Shown here in pieces: positions 27,551 to 36,045 of a DNA stretch of 64,000 nt. The notes under the pieces were generated by a model. It made no database searches. It saw only the letters and a program-made list of their open reading frames with translations, and was not told where the DNA came from. Where the stretch lies: NCBI GenBank assembly GCA_938038445.1, contig CALHRZ010000014.1:46586-110585 (forward strand). The letters are read 5' to 3'. Every line of letters begins with the position of its first letter. Position 1 is the first letter of the stretch. The DNA is from an uncultured bacterium (GTDB lineage Bacteria; Verrucomicrobiota; Kiritimatiellia; CAIKKV01). A program made the translations under genes and the position numbers.

Positions 27551-28420
27551 TCAGACGGGCAGATTCCCGACCGCCAGACGCGGTTTGCCCATCCGCTCCG
27601 GCCGATTCTCCCCCGGCAGCCAAAGGACGACCTCTCCCTGCGCGTTCACCGCGTAGGAATTCCCTGGCCACCAGGACTTTCCATCAAATCCGAGAGGATT
27701 CGCCCCGGCTTTCGGCATCCCTGTCGCCCGGGACTTCCGCGCCGCCTGCTCCACCACTCGACGGCATGCCGCCTCAAACTCCTGCGCGACCTCCTTCGCC
27801 TGAACCCCTTCCCCTCCCCGTAACAGGCTATCGGCGGATACCGACCCTGCCGAGGGATGAAGCAGAACCTCCGGCTTCGCCTTGGCAATCGCCTTCTTCA
27901 CATTCGGTGCACTGATTTCAGAACAAATGACTACCACCAGCCGAATGCCCCCCACTTCAAATACCACCCGTTCGGGATTCGACCATGGGCACATAAAGGG
28001 AGGCTCGGTTTTTGCCCGAAAACATTTCCGCTGAATGTGAAAACCCCTGTCCGGTTCCAGAATGGCGTGACCGGAGTTGAAGCCGCCATCAAAAGGAGAG
28101 ACAAAACCTACGCAAATCGTAATCCGATGGTTAATTGCAATATCCGAAAGAGGGGCAAAGGCATGGACATCGGCCTCCAGGAAGGCCTGATCAGCCGCAT
28201 TCTCCAAGGCATTCCCCGTCAGGCATCCCTCCGGAAACAAAATGAGTTGTGCACCTTCCCGGGCCGCCTGAGTGGCCAACGCACAGGCCATGGCCATATT
28301 GGCCGAGACGTTCCCCAGCGATCCTGCCATTTCCGCCAGTGCCAACCGCAAGGTTCGAACACCGGCGCCGGCGTTATCGCCTTCGGCAGGCTCGTCGCAT
28401 TGCTCGCTCATTTCGTGCAT
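27551..28420 (-). CDS. Carbon-nitrogen hydrolase (nitrilase superfamily)
   Basis: 289 residues from ATG 28420 (ATG 28411 also possible, with GGAAG ten bases before). The catalytic triad is visible: Glu in LILFPEGCLTGN, Lys in HIQRKCFRAK, Cys in VVVICSEISAPNVKKA. It hydrolyses an amide or nitrile (family includes N-carbamoylputrescine amidase and omega-amidase); substrate not known. It begins 9 bases after the 3' end of the tRNA-Ser gene, so it is probably co-transcribed with it and must be freed by tRNA 3' processing. Confidence 0.8.
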   Translation of the reverse strand: MHEMSEQCDEPAEGDNAGAGVRTLRLALAEMAGSLGNVSANMAMACALATQAAREGAQLILFPEGCLTGNALENAADQAFLEADVHAFAPLSDIAINHRITICVGFVSPFDGGFNSGHAILEPDRGFHIQRKCFRAKTEPPFMCPWSNPERVVFEVGGIRLVVVICSEISAPNVKKAIAKAKPEVLLHPSAGSVSADSLLRGGEGVQAKEVAQEFEAACRRVVEQAARKSRATGMPKAGANPLGFDGKSWWPGNSYAVNAQGEVVLWLPGENRPERMGKPRLAVGNLPV

Positions 28421-28429
28421 CTTCCAGTC

Positions 28430-28521
28430 TGGCGGAGGGGGAGGGATTTGAACCCCCGTTGCGCGGAAGCGCAAACATGATTTCGAGTCATGCGCATTCA
28501 ACCGGACTCTGCCACCCCTCC
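28430..28521 (-). tRNA. tRNA-Ser(CGA)
   Basis: 92 nt with encoded CCA. Acceptor stem GGAGGGG (5' end, 28515-28521) pairs with CCCCTCC; anticodon arm CATGA-CTCGAAA-TCATG gives anticodon CGA (reads UCG); long class II variable arm with a GCGC stem; T arm with TTCGAAT loop; discriminator G then CCA (28430-28432). All features fit serine. Confidence 0.96.
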
Positions 28522-28541
28522 GGGGATAGCAACAGCCCTCA

Positions 28542-28570
28542 AACTTACCAGATCTCGTCCCCTCCGTCAA
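28542..28570 (-). promoter_or_regulatory. tRNA-Ser promoter
   Basis: Minus strand TTGACG (28565-28570), 17 bp, TAAGTT (28542-28547), 20 bases before the mature tRNA 5' end. It probably also drives the nitrilase gene and perhaps the zinc-ribbon gene. Confidence 0.5.
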
Positions 28571-28759
28571 CGACCTCATCCAGAGGCTACATCCCCTGCT
28601 TCCCCGTTTGGGAAGCCTTGCTTCCCTCCCCCACTCTTTTTTCGATAACGGGAGTATGAATTCGGAAATAGCGCAAATTTAGGCCTCTTTCTCTTGCTTT
28701 TTTCGATTCTTATGAAAGTATAAAGTACGTAAGTCTTGGTAAGAATAGGAGGTTGCACG

Positions 28760-29342
28760 ATGGCTTTCATGTCAAGGCAGGCGATAGGAATTGCATGCGG
28801 TTTTTTATTTGGTTTTTCGCTTACCAGTCGATCGGAGCCCCTATACGCAGAATGGATTTACCGACTTCCGATCACCGTGACCGGTTATAGTGGCAACGCA
28901 TTGCTCACAAATTTCCCGCAACTGCACCTTCGCCTCTAATCAAATTGGGAACGCGAATTCGCCGACTACCACAACCGGAGGGGGACTTTATCTGGCCGGA
29001 GGGTTTGTCACGAATACCATTCTCTATTACAACTGGAACCGTCGGTTGAACGCGGCTTCGGATGTGTACGCCGCCCATCTCGGGCGCCTGGCTTACTCTT
29101 GCGCGGCGGAGTTGACCAATTCGGCGAATTTCAATACGACAAATGCCCCCCAATTCGTTAATCTGAATGCCGGAGATTTCAGGCTGCTTCCCGGATCGCC
29201 GGGGGTGAATGAAGGGATTAATTTGCCCTGGATGGCTGACGAACTTGATCTGGACGGAAAGCCGCGTATCCGTCGTGGGCAGGTGGATATGGGTGCATAT
29301 GAAACTGCCCCTCCTTCCGGAACGGTCATCATCGTCCGCTAG
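28760..29342 (+). pseudogene. Broken secreted protein: DUF2341-like start joined out of frame to a beta-helix end
   Basis: ATG 28760 follows AGGAGG (28747-28752). The first frame gives a signal peptide and the DUF2341-like segment WIYRLPITVTGYSG then LLTNFPQL, and stops at 28939. From about 28905 another frame continues to 29342 with a right-handed beta-helix/choice-of-anchor style end: NCTFASNQIG, GGGLYLAGGFVTNTILYYN, then FRLLPGSPGVNEG, DLDGKPRIRRGQVDMGAYE. Both halves are typical of large secreted PVC proteins, normally hundreds of residues apart. The parts overlap out of frame, so an internal deletion with a frame change is the simplest reading. A possible promoter TTGCTT/TATAAA lies upstream with long (19 bp) spacing. 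Confidence 0.6.
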
Positions 29343-29720
29343 TCGTTTCACCAGCCTACGGTTTCACGCGTGCTCTTGCCCAGAGACGAATAGACCCCCG
29401 TGGTTTTATCAGACTTCCGGCTCAGGAATGTGCGGAAAGCACACCCAATATCCTGTCGGTCCTTTTTCCCACTTAGACGGGAATAAGCGCCGTTGTGAAG
29501 ATCCGATCGATCCCTCTCCCACCTCAGGATTACAAACCGGCCCCGGCACACTACGCTTAAGCAAGAACCAACCCGTTTTGCGGAGATTCGGCTGAATCGT
29601 TTCATTGTTTTTCCGCAACCGCCTTGACGAAAGCACCTTGATAGTATAAATTATTGAAACAGATGGAGGCTGAAATCTGGGCGTATCGTTCCAAAGCGGT
29701 TTCATGAAAGAAATTCCTCT
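29343..29720 (+). other. Intergenic stretch without a recognised gene
   Basis: 378 bases between the broken gene and the LamG gene. No convincing coding frame, tRNA or repeat was seen. The 3' part contains the likely LamG promoter (29624-29650). Confidence 0.5.
29624..29650 (+). promoter_or_regulatory. Possible LamG-protein gene promoter
   Basis: TTGACG (29624-29629), 15 bp, TATAAA (29645-29650) in an A/T-rich patch. The spacing is short, and hexamers shifted by 1-2 bases also fit. About 70 bases before ATG 29721. Confidence 0.3.
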
Positions 29721-30866
29721 ATGGGCCGGCAAACAATCGTAATCAATTCCAAAAACTTAGCCCGACTCGTCAGCATCGGGCTGTTATGGCTCGGGACTTT
29801 GCCAATCTCGACGTGGGCGCAGGGCTCTCGTTTTGCTGTGCGATTCCACGGCACAGGAACCGGCCAAATCGATCGCATCAAAATTCCTCTTGCGACAGCC
29901 CCAGCAATCAATGTCGGGCATGACCTGACCATTGATTTTTGGATGCGAGCCGAATATTCAAATAATGCGGGCGTTGTTGAAACGGGTCAAAACGGAGATG
30001 GGTGGATCACGGGAAACGTCATCATCGACCGAGATGTTTATGGACCTGGCGATTATGGAGATTTTGGCATCGCGATGGGTCGCCTGGAAGGAAGTAATGT
30101 GTTGGCTTTTGGAGTGCACAACGGGGACTGGGGAGAAACGATCGTGGGATCCACGCATGTCGGAAATGGACGTTGGCATCATATCGCCGTAACGCGCCAT
30201 TCCTTGAATGGTCTGATGCGATTATGGGTTGACGGATTTTTGGATGCGGAAGCCTATGGCCCGACAGGAAATATCAGTTACCGGATCGGCCGGGATACCG
30301 ATTGGCCGGACTCGGATCCCTATTGGGTCCTGGGAGCCGAAAAACATGATGCGGGCAGTATTTACCCCTCCTACAACGGATATTTGGATGAATTGCGGAT
30401 CTGGTCCCGCGTGCTGAACTCGAATGAGATTGCCATCCTGGCCGCCCGAATTGTTCCCCCTCACGAGGATCCTGACCTTGTGGGGTGGTTCCGCTTTGAA
30501 GAGGGAACGAACCAGTGGATTCGAGATTCTGTCCATCAATACACCGGAACGCTCTTTTACGCTCAAACGGGATATGCAAACTGGACCAGTTGGGGAACAA
30601 GCACCCAAGAAGTGGCCCCTGTGGCATCGTATGAGCCCCTTGTTTCCTTTGAAAGGCTCTCCCCGCAGTTTCTCCGAATCCGTTGGTTCGCGCTACAAAA
30701 CTTCTCCTACGATATCGAGAGTGCGAATACTTTATCATCTCCTATTGTCTGGTCTCCAGTAACGGGGGCAACCAATTTGACGGCCCACGATGCGAATCTC
30801 GAAGTTGACGTGTTACTTAGCGGCACCCAGCAATTTTTCCGAGTTGTCGGGTCTCCTGATCGTTAG
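29721..30866 (+). CDS. Secreted LamG-domain (concanavalin-like) protein
   Basis: 381 residues. Signal peptide about 1-34 (hydrophobic core LVSIGLLWLGTLPIS, cleavage near TWAQG). A LamG/Laminin_G_3 domain spans about 38-240: ALT-like strand DLTIDFWMRAE, RWHHIAVTRHSLNGLMRLWV with a following DG, and GYLDELRIWSRVLNSNEI, the closing block of LamG_3. The C-terminal part (about 280-381) looks like the beta-sandwich found at the end of many PVC secreted proteins (SYDIESANTLSSP, FFRVVGSP). No anchor is seen. Role probably glycan or protein binding outside the cell. Confidence 0.75.
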   Translation: MGRQTIVINSKNLARLVSIGLLWLGTLPISTWAQGSRFAVRFHGTGTGQIDRIKIPLATAPAINVGHDLTIDFWMRAEYSNNAGVVETGQNGDGWITGNVIIDRDVYGPGDYGDFGIAMGRLEGSNVLAFGVHNGDWGETIVGSTHVGNGRWHHIAVTRHSLNGLMRLWVDGFLDAEAYGPTGNISYRIGRDTDWPDSDPYWVLGAEKHDAGSIYPSYNGYLDELRIWSRVLNSNEIAILAARIVPPHEDPDLVGWFRFEEGTNQWIRDSVHQYTGTLFYAQTGYANWTSWGTSTQEVAPVASYEPLVSFERLSPQFLRIRWFALQNFSYDIESANTLSSPIVWSPVTGATNLTAHDANLEVDVLLSGTQQFFRVVGSPDR

Positions 30867-31014
30867 AACGATTACATGATACTTTGGGAGACCGGCGGGA
30901 ACGGTCTTTGCGCTGTGTGCGCCAACGTCTGAACAACTCTTCCTCGTCCTGAAGGCCGTAGGAGAATGAAATCCTTTGCTGTTCGAGCAATACGCGTTAT
31001 CTTCAATCCACGGC

Positions 31015-31043
31015 TTGCGAGTCGAATGCGTGCATGCTAGGAT
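31015..31043 (+). promoter_or_regulatory. recN promoter, possibly leaderless
   Basis: TTGCGA (31015-31020), 17 bp, TAGGAT (31038-31043). The recN ATG at 31051 is 7 nt after the -10, where transcription would start. Confidence 0.42.
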
Positions 31044-31050
31044 GCGCTCT

Positions 31051-32760
31051 ATGCTGGAAACGCTTCGGATCCGAAACCTCGCGCTGGTCGAAGATCTTTC
31101 GGTCGAATTCCAACCAGGGCTCAATGTTTTGACAGGCGAAACAGGCGCCGGAAAATCGATTCTTGTCGGCGCCTTGGGTCTTCTGCTGGGCGAACGAGCG
31201 GACAAATCGATGATCCGCGCTGGGATGGATCAAGCCGAGGTGGAAGCCATGTTTTCTCTACCCCCTCCTTCCCCCCTCCTTCCTCTGCTTCATGAACTGG
31301 GAATTGAAGAAGACGGTTCAGACACTCCCACCCTGATTCTTCGGCGAAGCATTCAATCCAACGGGTCCGGACGCATCCAAATCAACAATCAGGCAGCGAC
31401 CCTCCAGACCTTGAAACGTATCGGCGACCGCCTTGTGGACCTTCACGGCCCGCACGAGCACCAGTCTCTCCTTTCAACCGACCATCAGCGGGACCTTCTC
31501 GACGCATTTGGCCGGCTCGCGCCGGACAGGGTTCCGTGTGAAGAACATTATCGCCGGTTGATCGAAATCGCGAGGCAATGCGACGAACTCGAGGGGGACG
31601 AGGCGGCCTTGGCCCGCGAGCTGGATTTTCTTGCCTATCAGGTCAAAGAATTGGAAGAGGCCAGGCTTGAGGCAGGCGAGGAGCAACGTCTCCAAGAAGA
31701 ACATGCCCGTTGCGTCAATCTCCAGGAACTGTTGGAAACAGCCGAAGCGCTTTTGGAGTCTTTAACGGATGGCGAACATTCTGCCCTCCAGGTTCTTCAG
31801 GCCGCCCAGCGTCCCTTGGAACGCCTCATCAGCCGCCATCTCGATGCCGCCTCATGGAACCAGGAATTGCGCGAAGCGATCCGTCTCCTTAAGAAACTGG
31901 GTGCCTCCATTGCCGCCGCCGCGCAGCGGGTCGAGGCGGACCCCGACCGGCTTCACCAGATCGAAGAGCGGATGGCCATTTACCACAAACTGCGGCGTAA
32001 ATACCCCGGGGGGCCTGAGGAGTGGCTTCGGCAGCTTGAAGCGGCGCGATCCCGCATGCGCATGCTTCAGAACCGTGAACACCGCCTGGCAGAATTGAAT
32101 GCGGAACGGGCCAAGGTCGAAGCCCAACTCCGCACAGCGGCCGCGCATCTTCACGAAAAGCGCATCCGAACCGCCCAGCTTCTCTCCGAAAAGGTTCAAC
32201 AGGAATTGCGGGATCTCGGTCTGATTCAAGGGGGATTTGAAATCCGACTCTTCCCCATTGAACCCAACACGACCGGCGGAGATGCAGTCGAATTCTTTTT
32301 TGCACCCAACCCTGGCGAACCTCCCCGCCCGCTGCGTGCCATCGCTTCCAGCGGCGAAATCTCGCGTGTCATGCTGGCGCTTAAAACCGCGCTTGCAGAA
32401 CATGACCGAATTCCCATTCTCGTCTTCGACGAAATTGACGCAAATATCGGGGGTGAAACGGCAGTAGCGGTCGGGCGAAAACTCCGTACCCTTGCCCGGA
32501 CGCATCAAATTCTGGCGATCACGCACATGCCTCAGGTTGCCGTTTACGGTACCGCCCACTTCGCCGTCGTCAAAGAAGTGCGGGAAGGAAGAACTCGTAC
32601 CCGCATCGCGCATCTCGGGAGAATGGCCCGCTCCGAAGAAATCGCCCGCATGCTCGGAGGGAGGGATACAACCAGCGTCGTTCTGCAACATGCACGGGAG
32701 ATGCTGGCCCGCGCAGCAGCCGAAGAGGCTCCTCAGCCCCGTGCCGCCGGCAAACGCTGA
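31051..32760 (+). CDS. recN: DNA repair protein RecN
   Basis: 569 residues from ATG 31051 (MLETLRIRNLALVEDL, the invariant RecN beginning). SMC-like ATPase acting in double-strand break repair. Walker A GETGAGKSILVGALGLLLG (about 31-45), a central coiled coil (about 160-370), signature region IASSGEISRVMLALKTAL and Walker B ILVFDEIDANIGGETA, then ITHMPQVA. RecN is SOS-induced in many bacteria; no operator was recognised here. The last 28 bases overlap the end of the convergent esterase gene. Confidence 0.93.
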   Translation: MLETLRIRNLALVEDLSVEFQPGLNVLTGETGAGKSILVGALGLLLGERADKSMIRAGMDQAEVEAMFSLPPPSPLLPLLHELGIEEDGSDTPTLILRRSIQSNGSGRIQINNQAATLQTLKRIGDRLVDLHGPHEHQSLLSTDHQRDLLDAFGRLAPDRVPCEEHYRRLIEIARQCDELEGDEAALARELDFLAYQVKELEEARLEAGEEQRLQEEHARCVNLQELLETAEALLESLTDGEHSALQVLQAAQRPLERLISRHLDAASWNQELREAIRLLKKLGASIAAAAQRVEADPDRLHQIEERMAIYHKLRRKYPGGPEEWLRQLEAARSRMRMLQNREHRLAELNAERAKVEAQLRTAAAHLHEKRIRTAQLLSEKVQQELRDLGLIQGGFEIRLFPIEPNTTGGDAVEFFFAPNPGEPPRPLRAIASSGEISRVMLALKTALAEHDRIPILVFDEIDANIGGETAVAVGRKLRTLARTHQILAITHMPQVAVYGTAHFAVVKEVREGRTRTRIAHLGRMARSEEIARMLGGRDTTSVVLQHAREMLARAAAEEAPQPRAAGKR

Positions 32761-33797
32761 ATCTCCCGTAACATCACCGGCCACGCAAGATCCGCATAGA
32801 ACCGATGGCCTTCGGGGCCAACCACCAGGTGGCACCGCTCGGGCGCCCCTGCCGCCCGATAGATCTCCCGCAAGCGACGGTAAGCCTTGCGGACACCGGC
32901 ATAGGGAAAAATGGGGTCATTCCTGCCCGAGACGATCACCACCGGTTTGGGCGCAAAGAGTCCCATCACATCCGCCATTTCCGCCACCTTTAATAGCCCG
33001 GGGATGTAGTTGTCCGCGCAGTGATAGAGGGACATGATCGAATCGCGGAACGTGCAGAAATAGCAAGACGGCATTGCAAACGCCAACCGAGACAACAACG
33101 CCGCGGAGAATAGCGATACCGTCCCGCCGCCCGAATTGCCCATCACGCCGATTCGGTTTCGATCAACATCCGGACGGGTCATCAGATAGTCCAGTCCCCG
33201 ATCCACATCGAACACCCGTTCGCCGAGCAGCGTCTTGCCGAGCATCAGGGACTGCATGCTCGCGTCATGGCATCCGTGCGAAGAGACGCTTTTCTGGCAA
33301 AGTTCCCTCCGCTCGCCGAAGGAGCGTTGTTCCAGACAAAGCGCGGCAATGCCTCGACGCATGCAGCCGAGGGCGAAATCCCGATCGCCCGGTACTTCCG
33401 CCATGAGTTTCTGATTGTCGTCCCGTTCCACGCCGATCGAAACGTGCATGCCCGTCGTATGCCCCTGGAGGCAGATCATGAACGGATAAGGAGGTTGGGC
33501 ATTCGCAGGCAAACAGACGAACGCGGGCACATCCGCATGCGGTTCCGAGGTTAATACGATTTTCTCGATGATCCCCAACGGATGATCCCGGCGCCAAAGC
33601 CGGCGAACATTCAATGGGGGACGTTGCGAGGGCCAATCCCCTAAAAGGCGACGCACCTTTCGACGCAGCCGTTGCTGCCAAACCGACACATCGCCGCCCC
33701 GATAAGCATCCGAGGGGATGAGGGCGTCCATCAAGGTACGATGGTAGCAGGAGGGAGAGAATTCGAATGAGGAGCCGGTCTCTTTCGCCTTTTTCAT
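32733..33797 (-). CDS. Alpha/beta hydrolase, acetylxylan esterase-like
   Basis: 354 residues from the ATG that overlaps the gspM-like stop (ATGA 33794-33797). The nucleophile elbow is GVMGNSGGGTVSL (GxSxG); the acid is in VSGRNDPIFPYAGV and the His in GPEGHRFYADLAW. The oxyanion region is FMICLQGHTTGMHVSIG. Resembles Abhydrolase_7/acetylxylan esterase families that deacylate glycans; no signal peptide is seen, so it may be cytoplasmic. Last gene of the CsgG/kinase/secretion operon, convergent with recN. Confidence 0.68.
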   Translation of the reverse strand: MKKAKETGSSFEFSPSCYHRTLMDALIPSDAYRGGDVSVWQQRLRRKVRRLLGDWPSQRPPLNVRRLWRRDHPLGIIEKIVLTSEPHADVPAFVCLPANAQPPYPFMICLQGHTTGMHVSIGVERDDNQKLMAEVPGDRDFALGCMRRGIAALCLEQRSFGERRELCQKSVSSHGCHDASMQSLMLGKTLLGERVFDVDRGLDYLMTRPDVDRNRIGVMGNSGGGTVSLFSAALLSRLAFAMPSCYFCTFRDSIMSLYHCADNYIPGLLKVAEMADVMGLFAPKPVVIVSGRNDPIFPYAGVRKAYRRLREIYRAAGAPERCHLVVGPEGHRFYADLAWPVMLREIQRLPAARG

Positions 33798-34336
33798 CGC
33801 GTCTCTTTTTCCAATGTTTCCAACTCCAACACGACACGTCCGCGGCCGCCGGCCCGATTGTCCAACGCTTCAATCGTCAAGCCTGCCAGACGCAAGGGAG
33901 GAACGGCCTCTTCGGCCGAAGCGAGAAAGTCGCTGAGACCTGCCAAAGGAACTTCCCGGCCCTCAAACCGGAGACGGTAGAGACGCCAACCGTTTTGAAG
34001 GGGTTCCCGTTCCTCCTTCAAAAGAGACAAAGCACCCTCCCGGACCAGCGGCGTCTTTTCCCATTTAAAGGATTGCATTGGACCCGACACCGACCGTTCC
34101 ACCTCTTCTGCCGCACGCTGCCATTTTTCAACGGTGTCCTGGAGTCGTGCCAGTTTCTCGGCCTGTGCCTTCTGGATGCGCATCCCTCTGCCCCATTCGA
34201 GCCAGACTCGTCCGAAATGAAAGGCCGACGCGACGGTCGCCGTCCACACCGCGACGGAAACGATCGCCATAACACGCGCCCGATCCGTGGAATTAACGAA
34301 CGATCGCTTCCAATTCAAATGAATAGCGGCTGCCAT
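33794..34336 (-). CDS. GspM/PilO-like membrane protein
   Basis: 180 residues from ATG 34336. A short cytoplasmic N-terminus (STDRARVMA resembles the S-R-E-R segment of GspM), a single membrane helix (about 22-42), a coiled-coil segment (about 50-80) and a ferredoxin-like C-terminal domain (about 110-180, LYRLRFEGREVPLAGLSDFL). This is the layout of GspM or PilO, inner-membrane partners of GspL/PilN. It overlaps the gspL-like gene by 44 bases. Sequence conservation is low; the call rests on layout and neighbours. Confidence 0.5.
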   Translation of the reverse strand: MAAAIHLNWKRSFVNSTDRARVMAIVSVAVWTATVASAFHFGRVWLEWGRGMRIQKAQAEKLARLQDTVEKWQRAAEEVERSVSGPMQSFKWEKTPLVREGALSLLKEEREPLQNGWRLYRLRFEGREVPLAGLSDFLASAEEAVPPLRLAGLTIEALDNRAGGRGRVVLELETLEKETR

Positions 34337-35633
34337 TCGCCGCGAACTCCTTTCGCTGCAGTTGCATGGTGCCATCGCTGACCAAGGGACCCATCCATCG
34401 TTCCACCATCTCAGGGCTTGGACCTGTACCCGCAAGACGCAGGGTTTCGCCCTGCCATTCGAGCCGATGGATGTTCACATTAAACCTCCGGCCGGAAGAG
34501 AGCAATCGGCGAAGAATGGGAAGGCGGGATGGACCCGTCAGCCGAAGAAAAGGGCGATACGTGGGCTCGGCTTCCCGGACCATGGCTTCCGTCTGGAACA
34601 GCTCATAACCCGGCGCGAAGGCCGTCGATACGCCGAGATGTTTCCCGATTTTCTCCGCGACGGCAACCACCGTCCGCCGCATATCACGCTCATTCTGATG
34701 GAGCATGCGGAGATTGAAAAGAACCCCTCCAAACGCGATCAGACCGGATACCACCCCGAGCAGGGAAATCCGAAGGCGGTCAAGCGAAATACGGCGAACC
34801 ACCTCGGGATGCGCCCACTTCCCAATGCGAAAGTTGCAAGGATACACGCCCGGTTCCAGCGCCCGAACGGCATAGGCGCGTGCCATCGCAGCGGCGGGTT
34901 CCTCAAAACGTTCATGCCTTCCGGCCCTTTCCGATGCCAACGTTTTCGCTGTTTCCCAGTTGGCGTCGCTCGCGACCCTTGGCCCACCCCATATCCAGCG
35001 TACCTCCTCGAGACGTTCGATCCCCGCGGCTCGAAAAAAGCGTCGCAGCGTTTCCGCATCGGGTTTCCGTACTCCGGTGGCAACCCGCAATTCCAACCCC
35101 TTCCCAACCCCGAGCGCAAACCGGTCCTCCGCCGCCCAAACCACCGCACGCGGTTCGTCCGACTGAGCAGGTGGAAATTCGCGGAGTGCTGCGGTCCACA
35201 GAGCCAGGCTCTCTTGATCCAGTCCGTGAAGGTCAAACCCCGTCCGTTGATATTGCTCAATGCGCGCCGCAATCGCTTCGCGATCCGCGACAGCAACCAG
35301 GATGTCCCAGCCCTTGTTTCTCGAACGAAAGTCGAGCGGAATCGCAATTTTTCCCTCCATACCACCCGGCAGTTCGATGTCCAAAATGGATGGCCAAACC
35401 CGCGCCGCCTTTCGACGGGATGCCAACGGCACATGGATTTTCCGAATCGCTGATTCCGATTCGCATAACCCACCCACGGTCGCCGCGCAGGAATCTCGCT
35501 TGTCGGAAAGGTCCGGCCGCGTTTTGCCCCATCGCAGGCGCATTCGCACAACCACGGGATCGCCCGCGGAAAAATCAACCCCAACGGCCGCGCGGAACCC
35601 GTCGGTCGTCTTTCCATAGAGGGGACGGTTCAT
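34293..35633 (-). CDS. GspL-like (PilM-PilN-like) type II secretion assembly protein
   Basis: 446 residues. The N-terminal 270 residues look like the actin-like cytoplasmic domain of GspL/PilM (AVGVDFSAGDPVVVRM, WDILVAVADREAIAARIEQY, FDLHGLDQESLALWTAA). A single membrane helix follows (about 300-320, ISLLGVVSGLIAFGGVLFNL), and then a periplasmic ferredoxin-like domain (about 355-446, LRLTGPSRLPILRRLLSS, FNVNIHRLEWQGETLRLAG). GspL links the secretion ATPase GspE to the platform. No GspE, GspD, GspF or major pseudopilin is in the window, so the rest of the machine must be elsewhere. One base separates it from the gspK-like gene. Confidence 0.58.
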   Translation of the reverse strand: MNRPLYGKTTDGFRAAVGVDFSAGDPVVVRMRLRWGKTRPDLSDKRDSCAATVGGLCESESAIRKIHVPLASRRKAARVWPSILDIELPGGMEGKIAIPLDFRSRNKGWDILVAVADREAIAARIEQYQRTGFDLHGLDQESLALWTAALREFPPAQSDEPRAVVWAAEDRFALGVGKGLELRVATGVRKPDAETLRRFFRAAGIERLEEVRWIWGGPRVASDANWETAKTLASERAGRHERFEEPAAAMARAYAVRALEPGVYPCNFRIGKWAHPEVVRRISLDRLRISLLGVVSGLIAFGGVLFNLRMLHQNERDMRRTVVAVAEKIGKHLGVSTAFAPGYELFQTEAMVREAEPTYRPFLRLTGPSRLPILRRLLSSGRRFNVNIHRLEWQGETLRLAGTGPSPEMVERWMGPLVSDGTMQLQRKEFAANGSRYSFELEAIVR

Positions 35634-35634
35634 A

Positions 35635-36045
35635 TTACCGTTCTAACCATACGAGAATGCGCAGATGGCTTGCTTCCCGACAAAACGTTGCGAAACATTC
35701 GCGCCGGGCGTTGCCCCGTTCCGCCGCGCCTCGAAACTCGCCCTGTCGGCCCGTTGGCGACGGACGGGAGGCGATCGTCCAAACGATCCGAATCCCGTCT
35801 GGCGTCTTTTCTTCCCCTGACGTTGGAGGCGCTTCGGAGCGCAACAGAATATAACCGGTTTCTCGCAAAACGGCTTTTAGACGGGCGCGTTCATAAAACC
35901 GAGCCGCTTCCACGCGGAATCGTCGGGTCATGATGGCCGCCCCGCTCAGAAACGTGGCGGTGATCGCAACGGCCAACAACGCCAGCAGGAGAATAATCCC
36001 CCGTTTTTCTCGAAGATCTTCGAAAGCCGCCAAGCGGGTCGTCAT
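35635..36045 (-). CDS. Short GspK/pseudopilin-like protein
   Basis: 136 residues. Near the N-terminus KRGIILLLALLAVAITATFL looks like the hydrophobic helix of type II minor pseudopilins of the GspK kind (R-G-x-[AI]-L-L), with the prepilin-peptidase-like basic-Gly junction. GspK is usually about 300 residues; here only the helix and a small domain exist, so it may be a shortened form or another pseudopilin. Position before gspL and gspM supports the secretion role. Coupled to the TPR gene by ATGA (36042-36045). Confidence 0.5.
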   Translation of the reverse strand: MTTRLAAFEDLREKRGIILLLALLAVAITATFLSGAAIMTRRFRVEAARFYERARLKAVLRETGYILLRSEAPPTSGEEKTPDGIRIVWTIASRPSPTGRQGEFRGAAERGNARRECFATFCREASHLRILVWLER

